Shown: positions 15,474-22,283 of the stretch, piece after piece
Position numbering within the stretch: the first letter of the stretch is position 1
Layout of the letters: the number at the start of each line of letters is the position of its first letter
DNA from: Actinomadura montaniterrae
GTDB lineage: Bacteria > Actinomycetota > Actinomycetes > Streptosporangiales > Streptosporangiaceae
NCBI RefSeq assembly: GCF_008923365.1
Contig: NZ_WBMR01000077.1
Span: 1-40,432 of the forward strand
Direction of reading: 5' to 3'
Length of the DNA stretch: 40,432 nucleotides
The notes under the pieces: model-generated
Databases searched by the model: none
Seen by the model: the letters and a program-made list of their open reading frames with translations, nothing else
Told to the model about the DNA's origin: nothing
Program-made: the position numbers and the translations under genes

Positions 15474-15902
15474 TCAGTTGATCAGCTCAAGGCCATCAGT
15501 GATGTCCTGAAAGCTGTCCGGCAACGTCAGCCAGTCCCCACTCGCTCGGCGGTCCAGGAACAACGCAACCTGAATCACTCCGCGCACCATGGCCCGCAGT
15601 GGCTGCGAGCCGCTCTTGCCCAAGTACTCGAAGACCGTCTGGAGGAACGCCCGGAGCTTCACCGGGTCGATGTGGACCTCGTCGTAGCCGGTGTCGTGCA
15701 CGCCGCTTGGTTGCCGGACGAGCTTCTCGAGCAACAGGATCTGCCCGCAGAACATCTGCGATGTGCGAAGGCCGCGATCCCAGATTTCCCGGCCGTCCAC
15801 CTCGAAGCGCATCCCCACCGGTGAACTCCCGTCGTCTCGCAGCCGCACCGTCCAACCAGCCATTGGCCTGGGCTGGACGCCCATGGTCCGGGCCTTAGTC
15901 AC
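15474..15902 (-). CDS. Hypothetical protein, DUF6086-like
   Basis: 142 aa from GTG 15902; the ATG 15884, with AAGG eight bases upstream, is an equally good start. Read as EIWDRGLRTSQMFCGQILLLEKLV … DEVHIDPVKLRAFLQTVFEYLG … PLRAMVRGVIQVALFLDRRA, it follows the pattern of small DUF6086 proteins (an IW-x-P-S opening helix, an acidic D-V-x-I-D step and two helices). Its role is unknown. No TM segment or signal peptide is seen. It lies inside the decayed island, between the first integrase fragment and the tRNA-derived repeat, and may be cargo of an older element. Confidence 0.6.
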   Translation of the reverse strand: MTKARTMGVQPRPMAGWTVRLRDDGSSPVGMRFEVDGREIWDRGLRTSQMFCGQILLLEKLVRQPSGVHDTGYDEVHIDPVKLRAFLQTVFEYLGKSGSQPLRAMVRGVIQVALFLDRRASGDWLTLPDSFQDITDGLELIN

Positions 15903-15964
15903 TCACTTTGTCACTCGGATGAGGAAGGGCCATGATCCAGCTTGCCGGGTCACGGCCCTGACCT

Positions 15965-16010
15965 TGGTGGGCGCGGACGGGTTCGAACCGCCGACTCCTC
16001 GCTTGCAAGG
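15965..16010 (-). repeat. Partial copy of the tRNA-Val 3' end (candidate attachment-site scar)
   Basis: Forty-six bases match 17374-17419, the 3' half of the intact tRNA-Val(TAC) including its CCA end, with two differences (T/G in the T-arm side, T/C in the anticodon). The 5' half of the tRNA is absent. A direct repeat of a tRNA 3' end is the classic footprint of tRNA-targeting integrases; here it brackets the 1.4-kb segment that also contains an integrase remnant. Confidence 0.85.
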
Positions 16011-16092
16011 ACTCGTGATCACCCGGAAACATCCCTGACCTGCACCGAAGCATGCTCTCGGACGGCCCGCCTCCCCCACCCGACGCAACCTA

Positions 16093-16200
16093 ATGGCACG
16101 CGCATGGCACGCCCGCGGCGCCCGATCACCAGCATGATCACGCCCGCGACCTGCCACGACCCACGGACCACCCTCTTCCAAGTGGCACGCGAATGGCACG
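16093..16200 (+). repeat. Two pairs of ATGGCACG repeats, probable integrase arm-type sites
   Basis: ATGGCACG at 16093-16100 and 16104-16111 and (G/A)TGGCACG at 16182-16189 and 16193-16200. Within each pair the period is 11 bp, about one helical turn. A fifth copy lies at 17327-17334, just beyond the integrase remnant's stop at the other end of the element. Placement next to the attachment scar suggests binding sites for the integrase N-terminal domain. Confidence 0.7.
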
Positions 16201-16504
16201 CTCACCCCTTGAGCGTCCCCACCCCTGCCTGCCCCCCCCGGACAGCGCTCCCCGTGGCGGCCGTGGGTGTGCGGCGTAGCCGCTGTTCTTCCCCCACCTT
16301 CCTCCCCCGGCCCTGACGAGACCTGCACTTAGCGGCGGACGGGTTCTGTCAGGGGTGGCGTAGCCATCACGCAGTGACGCCCGAAGAGCGCCCTTGACGG
16401 GTTCCGGCCGCCGCCATCCTCGACAGCTCGGGGCCGGGGGAGCCCCACACCCTTCCAGCCCAGCTTGTGATGTCCCTGTGGTTGGGGCCTGGTGGGATGC
16501 GGGG
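16201..16504. other. Non-coding stretch of the decayed element
   Basis: No credible gene is seen over about 300 bases. The stretch has a C/T-rich tract, a run of eight C around 16233, and two copies of GGCGTAGCC (16273-16281 and 16357-16365). Such short repeated, skewed sequence can mark transfer or replication sites of actinomycete integrative elements, but nothing here proves it. Confidence 0.4.
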
Positions 16505-16783
16505 ATGGACGAATCCCCTCGGCTGGTCACGCAGTTGCTCAAGGCAGTGGTCGCGTACACGTGGTTCTTCGAGACCTGTGACGAGACGGTCTTGGACGAT
16601 GACACGGCGCTCAAGCAGCAGGAGTACGCCGGTTACCTCCTCAACCAGCTCTCCGACACGGACAAGCAGCGGGTTACTGACGAACTGGCGGCCCTGGCGG
16701 CGAGTGAGACGGACCCGGCGTACCGAGAGTTCGTGGAGACGTTCGCCTTCGCCATGGGCCTGGTGGAGTCGGAGGACGGCTGA
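16505..16783 (+). CDS. Small hypothetical acidic helical protein
   Basis: 92 aa from the ATG 16505; a longer frame from 16394 is low-complexity. The sequence is acidic and probably all-helical: RLVTQLLKAVVAYTWFFETC, LKQQEYAGYLLNQLSDTDKQRVTDELAALAA and AYREFVETFAFAMGLVE. I do not recognise a family. It is encoded inside the tRNA-bounded element, 86 bp before the integrase remnant, and has ordinary actinobacterial codon use, so it may still be expressed. A small helical protein at this place could be an excision or regulatory factor, but that is only a positional guess. Confidence 0.6.
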   Translation: MDESPRLVTQLLKAVVAYTWFFETCDETVLDDDTALKQQEYAGYLLNQLSDTDKQRVTDELAALAASETDPAYREFVETFAFAMGLVESEDG

Positions 16784-16868
16784 GATGGCGGCGCGACCCC
16801 CGCGGCGAGCGGTTGGGGCGGCGCCGGCGGATGCGTCGCGATGCGCGGCCCGGCGCGGCCGCCCGGTG

Positions 16869-17327
16869 ACCGGCGCCCACGCCGCACGCTCCGGGCGGCC
16901 AGGTTCGCGCGCAACCCGTGCCGGATCAGAGGGGCCGGCGAAGAAAGCCGGACGAGCGGCCGGTCCTCACGGTCGCCCAGGTCTTCAAGCTGGCCGAGAT
17001 GGTTCCGGAGCACTTGCGTGCGCTCGTGCTCCTCGCGACGTTCGCGAGTCTGCGGTGGGGCGAGGTCGCGGCGCTCCGGCGCATGGACCTGGACCTCAAC
17101 GCGCGTACGGTGACCGTCCGGCAAGCACAGGTCGAGCTGGACACCCTTTCGCGGCGGACTCCGGCGCATCCCTGCGGGACCTCATGGAACGGATGGGCCA
17201 TGACAGCGTGCGGGCCGCGCTGATCTACCAGCACCGGACGGCGGGCGGGAACCGGGCGATCGCTCAAGCGATGGGCGACAAGATCAACGACGACGGGACC
17301 GCCGGAGGGCTCGCGCGCGTCGGCTAA
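16869..17327 (+). pseudogene. Tyrosine integrase remnant with frameshift and internal deletion
   Basis: The first part (RFARNPCRIRGAGEE) is in one frame near 16895-16940. It then shifts to KPDERPVLTVAQVFKLAEMVPEHLRALVLLATFASLRWGEVAALRRMDLDL (16945-17120), which holds the first catalytic Arg of the SLRWGE motif. After VELDT the central catalytic part is lost, and the reading jumps frame to ASLRDLMERMGHDSVRAALIYQH, with the late His/Arg and the Tyr, ending at the TAA near 17325. Intact relatives are near 400 aa; this encodes well under half of that in three frames. It points toward the tRNA-Val, the usual integrase-to-attachment-site geometry of actinomycete integrative elements. Confidence 0.85.
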
Positions 17328-17338
17328 TGGCACGAAGA

Positions 17339-17370
17339 CCCTGTTCCCTTGATCGGGAACAGGGTGTTTT
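17339..17370 (+). terminator. Hairpin and T-rich tail between integrase remnant and tRNA-Val
   Basis: A perfect 10-bp stem CCCTGTTCCC / GGGAACAGGG (17339-17348 and 17355-17364) with a 6-nt loop is followed by TGTTTT. It fits a rightward intrinsic terminator for the integrase reading. It also lies just past the 3' end of the leftward tRNA. Confidence 0.75.
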
Positions 17371-17373
17371 GGC

Positions 17374-17448
17374 TGGTGGGCGCGGACGGTTTCGAACCGC
17401 CGACTCCTCGCTTGTAAGGCGAGTGCTCTACCCCTGAGCTACGCGCCC
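17374..17448 (-). tRNA. tRNA-Val (anticodon TAC)
   Basis: On the minus strand the acceptor arms GGGCGCG (17442-17448) and CGCGCCC (17378-17384) pair perfectly. The D arm reads TAGCTCAGGGGTAGAGCA, the anticodon arm CTCGC-CTTACAA-GCGAG gives TAC, and the T arm is GGCGG-TTCGAAA-CCGTC. The discriminator is A and the CCA end is encoded (17374-17376). The 3' half is duplicated at 15965-16010, so this gene served as the integration site of the neighbouring element and was rebuilt intact. Confidence 0.95.
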
Positions 17449-17513
17449 GCGTGCTCGTGACCGGGAAAGCGTACCTGGTTCGGTGGGGCGATCGCGAAAC
17501 GGTGGCGGGACGG

Positions 17514-18698
17514 TCAGGAGGCGGGGACCAGGCGGGTGAGGGCGGCGGCGAGGCGGTCGGCGGACGGGTCGGTGAGGTTGCCGAGGAGCTTGAGGACGAA
17601 GCGCATCAGGGGCGGGCTGCCGAGGCCGGCGCGGGTGGCGGCGCGCATGACCGCGGGGTTCTCGATGGCGCGGGCGAAGGCGCGGCCGAGGGTGAAGGGG
17701 CGCCCGTTGGCCTGGCGGATCGCGGACGGGTAGGTGTAGAGGGCGCGCTCGCGGGCGCCGGGGGTGGGGGCGGCGAGGGCGGTCGTGACGGTCTCGGCGG
17801 CGATGCGGGCGGCTTCGAGGGCGTACGCGATGCCCTCGCCGTTGGACGGGTTGATCATGCCGCCGGAGTCGCCGGTGAGCAGGAGGCCGGGGAGGTAGTG
17901 GGGGCGGCGGGTGTAGCCCATGGGGAGGGCGGCGCCGCGGAGGGGGGACGTGGCGTTCTCCTCGGTGAGGCCCCAGTCGGGCGGGGTGCGGGCGAGCCAG
18001 TCGCCGAGGAGGCGGCGGTAGTCGGCGTGGGCGGTGCGGAGGAGGGCGACGCCGACGTTGCAGGTGCCGTCGCCCATGCCGAAGACCCAGCCGTATCCGG
18101 CGGGGACGAGGTCGAGCCACGCTTCGAGGTACGGGTCGTCGTGGCGGGGGCTGCGGTAGTAGCGGCGGGCGGCGGTGCCGATGGGGCGGTCGCGGCGGGG
18201 GTGCAGGCCGAGCGCGACGGAGAGGCGGGAGGACGCGCCGTCGGCGGCGATGACGATCGGCGCGCGGTGCTCGCCGGCGTCGGTGCGGACGCCGGTGACG
18301 CGGCCCGTCCGGTCCCGGAGCGGGGCGGTGACCTTGGTGTTCTGCGACAGGACCGCCCCGGCCGCGACGGCCTGGCGGGCGAGGATGTCGTCGAAGTCGT
18401 GGCGGGTGCGGGTGAGGCCGAAGGACGGGTAGGGGCCGCCGGACGGCCACGGGAGTTCGAGGAGGCGGCCGCCGGCGATCAGGCGGAGCCCGCGGTTGCG
18501 GAACCAGCCTGGGGCGTCGATGTCGATGCCCAGGTCGAGGAGTTCCCGGACGGCGCGCGGGGTGAGGCCGTCGCCGCAGACCTTCTCGCGGGGGAACGCG
18601 GACTTCTCCAGCACGTGGACGTCGAGTCCGGAGCGGGCGAGGTGGCAGGCGGCGGCCGAGCCGGCCGGCCCGGCTCCGACCACGATGACGTCGGGCAT
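17514..18698 (-). CDS. Geranylgeranyl-reductase-family FAD oxidoreductase (MenJ-like)
   Basis: 394 aa flavoprotein starting at ATG 18698. The N-terminal FAD motif is VVGAGPAGSAAACHLARSG with LEKSAFPREKVCGDGLTPRAV. The mid-protein has VIAADGASSRLSVALGL, and the second FAD motif is GLLLTGDSGGMINPSNGEGIAYALEAA. This order is that of the geranylgeranyl reductase family, which saturates isoprenoid double bonds. In actinobacteria the best-known member is MenJ (Rv0561c), which reduces one double bond of menaquinone. I infer a role in menaquinone or another polyprenyl lipid. There is no membrane helix, so it would act at the membrane face. It ends 65 bp from tRNA-Val and is 32 bp from the next leftward gene, so it could share an mRNA with it. 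Confidence 0.87.
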   Translation of the reverse strand: MPDVIVVGAGPAGSAAACHLARSGLDVHVLEKSAFPREKVCGDGLTPRAVRELLDLGIDIDAPGWFRNRGLRLIAGGRLLELPWPSGGPYPSFGLTRTRHDFDDILARQAVAAGAVLSQNTKVTAPLRDRTGRVTGVRTDAGEHRAPIVIAADGASSRLSVALGLHPRRDRPIGTAARRYYRSPRHDDPYLEAWLDLVPAGYGWVFGMGDGTCNVGVALLRTAHADYRRLLGDWLARTPPDWGLTEENATSPLRGAALPMGYTRRPHYLPGLLLTGDSGGMINPSNGEGIAYALEAARIAAETVTTALAAPTPGARERALYTYPSAIRQANGRPFTLGRAFARAIENPAVMRAATRAGLGSPPLMRFVLKLLGNLTDPSADRLAAALTRLVPAS

Positions 18699-18730
18699 GC
18701 CGACATCGTGCCCCGGGGGCCGGTTCCGAA

Positions 18731-19378
18731 TCAGTTTCCGTGGTCGAGGTGGCGGTTGAACCAGTCGGCGGCCTGCGTGGTGACCTCTTCCAGCGCTCCC
18801 GGTTCCTCGAACAGGTGGGTGGCGCCGGAGACGATGTGGAGTTCGGCGGCGTCCAGCTGCTGCCGGGCCTGCTCGTTGAGGCGCAGCACCTCGGGATCGG
18901 CGCCGCCGACGATCAGCAGGACGGGCGCGCGGACGCGGGGCAGCGACGGGCCGGCGAGGTCGGGGCGGCCGCCGCGCGACACGACGGCGCCGATGTCCGG
19001 GCGGGCCGCGGCGGCGGCGAGCGCGGCGGCGGCGCCGGTGCTGGCGCCGAACAGCCCGATCCGCAGGCCCGCGGTGTGCGGGGCGGACTCCAGCCCTTCG
19101 GCGAGCGCGTCGACGGTGCCGATCAGCCGCATCGCCAGCAGCTCGATGTCGAAGCGGAGCGCGGCGGTGACCCGGTCGACCTGGTCCTCCTGCTCGGTGA
19201 GCAGGTCGAGCAGCAGCGTGCCGATGCCGGCGGCGTTCAGGCCCTCGGCGACGGCACGGTTGCGGGGGCTGTGCCGGGAGCTGCCGCTGCCGTGCGCGAA
19301 CACCACCATGCCCGCGGGGTCGTCCGGGATCGCCAGGTCGCCGTTCAGCTCGGCGTCCGGCAGCTTCAGCGTGATCAT
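18731..19378 (-). CDS. Alpha/beta hydrolase (dienelactone-hydrolase-like)
   Basis: 215 aa. After MVVFAHGSGSSRHSPRN, the oxyanion loop region, comes the nucleophile elbow GLFGASTGAAAAL with Ser in GxSxG, then VLLIVGGADPEVL with the Asp and VSGATHLFEEPGALE with the His, so a full triad is present. There is no lid and no signal peptide, so it is a compact cytosolic enzyme of the DLH/KANL3-like type. The substrate is unknown. Its ATG overlaps the stop of the CBS-domain gene by ATGA (19375-19378), so the two are translated in a coupled way and likely serve one process. Similar pairs often sit in stress or dormancy-type gene sets. Confidence 0.85.
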   Translation of the reverse strand: MITLKLPDAELNGDLAIPDDPAGMVVFAHGSGSSRHSPRNRAVAEGLNAAGIGTLLLDLLTEQEDQVDRVTAALRFDIELLAMRLIGTVDALAEGLESAPHTAGLRIGLFGASTGAAAALAAAAARPDIGAVVSRGGRPDLAGPSLPRVRAPVLLIVGGADPEVLRLNEQARQQLDAAELHIVSGATHLFEEPGALEEVTTQAADWFNRHLDHGN

Positions 19379-19794
19379 GTGTTGGGGGGTTCCGCGCTGA
19401 TGTCGGCGAGCGCGGAGCGCTCGTCGCGCTGCACGGCGAGGTCGCCGATCGACACCATCCCTATCGGGCGGTCGCCGTCGACGACGGGGAGCCGCCGGAC
19501 GGCGTGCCGCCGCATCAGCCGGACGGCCTCGTCGGCGTCCTCCTCGGGCGCCACCGTCACCATGTTGGTGCTGCAGATGTCGCCGACCGTGGTGTCCCCG
19601 ACGTCCTTCTGGACGGCGACGGCGCGGACGACGATGTCGCGGTCGGTGACGAGTCCCCGCAGGCGCCCCTCGTGCACCACGAGCACGTCGCCGATGCCGT
19701 GGCGGCGCATCAGGTCGCTCACCGTGACCAGCGTGGTGTCCGGGGACACCGCCACCGGCACCGGCGTCATCACTTCGTTCACTCTCTGGGCCAT
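19375..19794 (-). CDS. CBS-domain pair protein
   Basis: 139 aa consisting almost only of two CBS motifs. The first is VNEVMTPVPVAVSPDTTLVTVSDLMRRHGIGDVLVVHEGRLRGLVTDRDIVVR-like sequence at about 5-62. The second, GDICSTNMVTVAPEEDADEAVRLMRRHAVRRLPVVD with MVSIGDLAV, spans about 70-125. Such tandem pairs bind adenosyl nucleotides (AMP, ATP, SAM) and act as energy sensors. Both halves keep the G-x-(V/I)-(T/S)-x-x-D loop (GLVTDRD, GMVSIGD) used for ribose contact. The target partner is not evident; the coupled hydrolase is a candidate. Confidence 0.9.
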   Translation of the reverse strand: MAQRVNEVMTPVPVAVSPDTTLVTVSDLMRRHGIGDVLVVHEGRLRGLVTDRDIVVRAVAVQKDVGDTTVGDICSTNMVTVAPEEDADEAVRLMRRHAVRRLPVVDGDRPIGMVSIGDLAVQRDERSALADISAEPPNT

Positions 19795-19877
19795 GGGCGG
19801 TCCTCCCCCCTCGGGGGCTCGCCTACCCAGCGCCCGGCCGGATATGTCAGGACACCCAAGGGGGCCGCCCGCCGGGG

Positions 19878-20786
19878 TCAGGACGAGGAGTCGGGGCCCT
19901 CCTGCTCGGCCAGGAACCGCTCGAACTGCGCGCCGAGCTCGTCCGCGGTCGGCATGTCCTGCGACTCGGCGAGCAGGCTGTCGCGCTCGGCGGCGCCCGC
20001 GAACGCGTCGTACTGCTGCTCCAGCGCCCGGACGACCTTCTCGACCTCGGCGTTGCCGTCGACCTGCTCGGCGATGTCGGCGTCGGTGGCGGCGGCGGCC
20101 TCGCGGAGCCGCTCGACCGGCAGCACCAGCCCGGTGGTGGAGACGATCTGCTCCAGGGCGGCGACCGCGGCGGCCGGGTAGGCGGACTGGGCCAGGTAGT
20201 GCGGGACGTGCACCGCCAGGCCGAGCGCGTCGCGGCCCGCCTCGCCGAGCCGCAGCTCCAGCAGCCCGGCGGCGCTGCCGGGCACCTGCACCTTGTCGAA
20301 CCAGGTGTTGCGGGTGATCAGCTCGGGCCGGGTGGCGTGCGCGGTGACGCCGACGGGGCGGGTGTGCGGCACGCCCATCGGGATGCCGTGGAACCCGACG
20401 ACCAGCCCCACGTCCAGCCGCTTCACCAGGTGCACGACGGACTGGGTGAAGCCCTCCCAGAGCCGGTCGGGCTCGGGCCCGGACAGCATCAGGAACGGGC
20501 TTCCGACCTCGTCGCGGAGCAGCCGCACCACCAGCTCGGGCGCGTCGTAGGACGCCCAGTGGTCGCGGTCGAAGGTCATCGTCGGGCGGCGCGCCCGGTA
20601 GTCGATCAGCGAGTCGACGTCGAAGCGGGCGATGACGCGGTGCTCCAAGGCCTCCAGCAGGTGCTCGCGCACGAGCTGCCCGGTGGATCCGGCGTCCACG
20701 AAGCCGTCGAGGCTGTGCAGCAGCACCGGGCCGGTCATCTCCGGCAGGTCGGTGTCCAGCTCGTACAGATCCTCAGGGTTCAGCAA
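19878..20786 (-). CDS. PAC2-family protein
   Basis: 302 aa from TTG 20786, chosen because GAGGTG lies nine bases upstream and homologous sequence begins LLNPEDLYELD. A GTG at 20798 and an ATG at 20870 are possible but less convincing. Features: VLLHSLDGFVDAGSTGQLVREHLLE, RARRPTMTFDRDHW, FLMLSGPEPDRLWEGF, VVGFHGIPMGVPHTRP and LGLAVHVPHYLAQSAYP, the usual PAC2 core, which shares a fold with proteasome assembly chaperones. The C-terminal 60 residues are helical and acidic. Actinobacteria have proteasomes, and PAC2 proteins are suggested to help them, but a role here is inference. The Shine-Dalgarno is buried in an inverted repeat. It lies just beyond the cbbX end. Confidence 0.85.
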   Translation of the reverse strand: MLNPEDLYELDTDLPEMTGPVLLHSLDGFVDAGSTGQLVREHLLEALEHRVIARFDVDSLIDYRARRPTMTFDRDHWASYDAPELVVRLLRDEVGSPFLMLSGPEPDRLWEGFTQSVVHLVKRLDVGLVVGFHGIPMGVPHTRPVGVTAHATRPELITRNTWFDKVQVPGSAAGLLELRLGEAGRDALGLAVHVPHYLAQSAYPAAAVAALEQIVSTTGLVLPVERLREAAAATDADIAEQVDGNAEVEKVVRALEQQYDAFAGAAERDSLLAESQDMPTADELGAQFERFLAEQEGPDSSS

Positions 20787-20795
20787 CTTCTCCCC

Positions 20796-20838
20796 CACCT
20801 CTTCATGTCTCGTCTTAACACTAGGACATGAAGAGGTG
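20796..20838 (-). promoter_or_regulatory. 14-bp perfect inverted repeat that includes the PAC2 ribosome-binding site
   Basis: CACCTCTTCATGTC and GACATGAAGAGGTG are exact complements separated by 15 AT-richer bases. On the minus strand the 3' arm ends in GAGGTG, the Shine-Dalgarno of the PAC2 TTG start, and the 5' arm begins with the matching CACCTC. It can be either an SD-hiding RNA hairpin or a DNA operator. The spacer carries TAGTGT, a possible -10 element. Confidence 0.7.
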
Positions 20839-20885
20839 AATCCCTTTCCCGACTGTGATCGCGACCTCATTCGGGGTGCCGTGAA

Positions 20886-21833
20886 TCACAGGAAGACGCG
20901 GCTGGTGAGGAAGTCGTCCGGTTCCAGGGTGGTGAGGGCGGCGCGGTCGACCTCGCCGCCCGCTGCCAGGAGGCGGTTGGCGTGCCGGAGGCGCGCGCGC
21001 TCGATGGCGTTGCGGACGGAGCGGGCGTTGGCGAAGCGCGGCTGGACGCGCCGCCGGTCGAGGTAGTCGCGGAAGACCGGCTCGGTCTCCGGGGCCAGGA
21101 CGTACCCTTCGCGCTCCATCATCAGGTGGCCGATCGCCTCCAGCTCGTCCGGCTTGTAGTCGGGGAAGTCGATGTGGTGGGCGATGCGGGAGCTCATGCC
21201 GGGGTTGGACGCGAAGAAGGAGTCCATGCGGTCCTTGTAGCCGGCCAAGACGACGACGAGGTCGTCCCGCTGGTTCTCCATGACCTGCAGGAGGATCTCG
21301 ATGGCCTCCTGCCCGTAGTCGCGCTCGTTCTCGGCCCTGTACAGGTAGTACGCCTCGTCGATGAACAGGACGCCGCCCATGGCGCGCTTGAGGACCTCCT
21401 TGGTCTTCGGCGCGGTGTGGCCCACGTACTGTCCGACGAGGTCGTCGCGCGTGACGGAGACCAGATGCCCCTTGCGGATGTAGCCGAGCCGGTGGAGCAG
21501 TTCGGCGAGCCGGACGGCGACGGTCGTCTTCCCGGTTCCGGGGCTGCCGGTGAAGCACATGTGCAGGTTGGGCCGTCCGGAGTCGATGCCGAAGCGCGCG
21601 CGGACGCGGTCCACCAGCAGCAGCGCGGCGATCTCCCGGATGCGGGTCTTCACCGGGGCGAGGCCGACGAGTTCGGCGTCGAGGGCGTCCAGGACCTCGT
21701 CGGCGTGCGAGTCGGCGCGCTCCTTGGCGAGGTCGACGCGGGCGTCCGCGGGCAGCGTGGCGGGCGGGGCCGGCTCCCCGGCGGCGGGAGCGTGGGGTGG
21801 GACCGCCGGGGAGCCGTTTTCGGAGGGTCGCAT
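20886..21833 (-). CDS. cbbX: RuBisCO activase CbbX (AAA+ ATPase)
   Basis: 315 aa from the ATG 21833; a TTG at 21857 overlapping the cbbS stop (TTGA) would add eight residues and couple translation. CbbX hexamers pull the C-terminus of red-type RuBisCO large subunits to release inhibitory sugar phosphates. The Walker A is GSPGTGKTT (96-104), the pore loop YVG follows DDLVGQ (131-138), Walker B is VLFIDEAYYL (155-164), and sensor-type Arg residues lie in the SSRIAHHIDFPDY region. A Pro/Ala-rich N-terminal 30 residues is longer than in proteobacterial CbbX. The protein fits the red-type CbbL/CbbS encoded just upstream in the same operon. Confidence 0.95.
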   Translation of the reverse strand: MRPSENGSPAVPPHAPAAGEPAPPATLPADARVDLAKERADSHADEVLDALDAELVGLAPVKTRIREIAALLLVDRVRARFGIDSGRPNLHMCFTGSPGTGKTTVAVRLAELLHRLGYIRKGHLVSVTRDDLVGQYVGHTAPKTKEVLKRAMGGVLFIDEAYYLYRAENERDYGQEAIEILLQVMENQRDDLVVVLAGYKDRMDSFFASNPGMSSRIAHHIDFPDYKPDELEAIGHLMMEREGYVLAPETEPVFRDYLDRRRVQPRFANARSVRNAIERARLRHANRLLAAGGEVDRAALTTLEPDDFLTSRVFL

Positions 21834-21853
21834 GCCGAACCCGGGACGGTCGC

Positions 21854-22282
21854 TCAAAGCGGGTCCCCGTAGCGCTCGCCTTCGGGACGGTCCGTCGCGT
21901 ACGAGTGCAGCGTGTACCGGATGCGCCGGTCGGAGGTCTCCTCGCGGTCGAGCCGGAAGCCGGGCTCCACGGGCGGGCGCTGCACGATGAACGACAGCGC
22001 CGTGGTCTGGCGCCCGTAGTGCGCGTCGTAGGCGTTCAGCCGGACGTAGTGGTTCGGGTACGCCTTGCGGCATTCCTTCACCTCGTAGAGGACGCCGGCG
22101 GGGTCGGTGAGGTCGAACATGGGCAGTCCCCACATCTCCCAGTAGGAGTTGCGCGGGTGCGGGTCGTCGGTGAACTCGACCGAGCAGGGCCAGCCCTGGT
22201 CCAGGGCGTACGCGATCTGCTTGGCGATCTCGTCGTCGGTCAGCTCGGGCAGGTAGGAGAAGGTGCCTTGGGTGATCCGCAT
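21854..22282 (-). CDS. cbbS: Ribulose-bisphosphate carboxylase small subunit, red type
   Basis: 142 aa. It opens MRITQGTFSYLPELTDDEIAKQI, then YALDQGWPCSVEFTDDPHPRNSYWEMWGLPMFD and VKECRKAYPNHYVRLNAYDA, the red-type (form IC/ID-like) small-subunit pattern, including the extended C-terminus (about 30 residues after SFIVQRPP) that forms the central beta-barrel in that group. It starts one base after the cbbL stop and is followed, with overlap, by cbbX, so the three genes form one operon. Confidence 0.96.
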   Translation of the reverse strand: MRITQGTFSYLPELTDDEIAKQIAYALDQGWPCSVEFTDDPHPRNSYWEMWGLPMFDLTDPAGVLYEVKECRKAYPNHYVRLNAYDAHYGRQTTALSFIVQRPPVEPGFRLDREETSDRRIRYTLHSYATDRPEGERYGDPL

Positions 22283-22283
22283 G

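Noticed and set aside
15965..16010. Second tRNA gene (anticodon TGC)
   Set aside because: Only the 3' half is present; the D arm and 5' acceptor strand are missing, so it cannot fold as a tRNA.
16081..16210. CRISPR-like array in the TGGCACG repeats
   Set aside because: Units are only 8 bp, paired at 11 bp, with no regular spacers and no cas genes.
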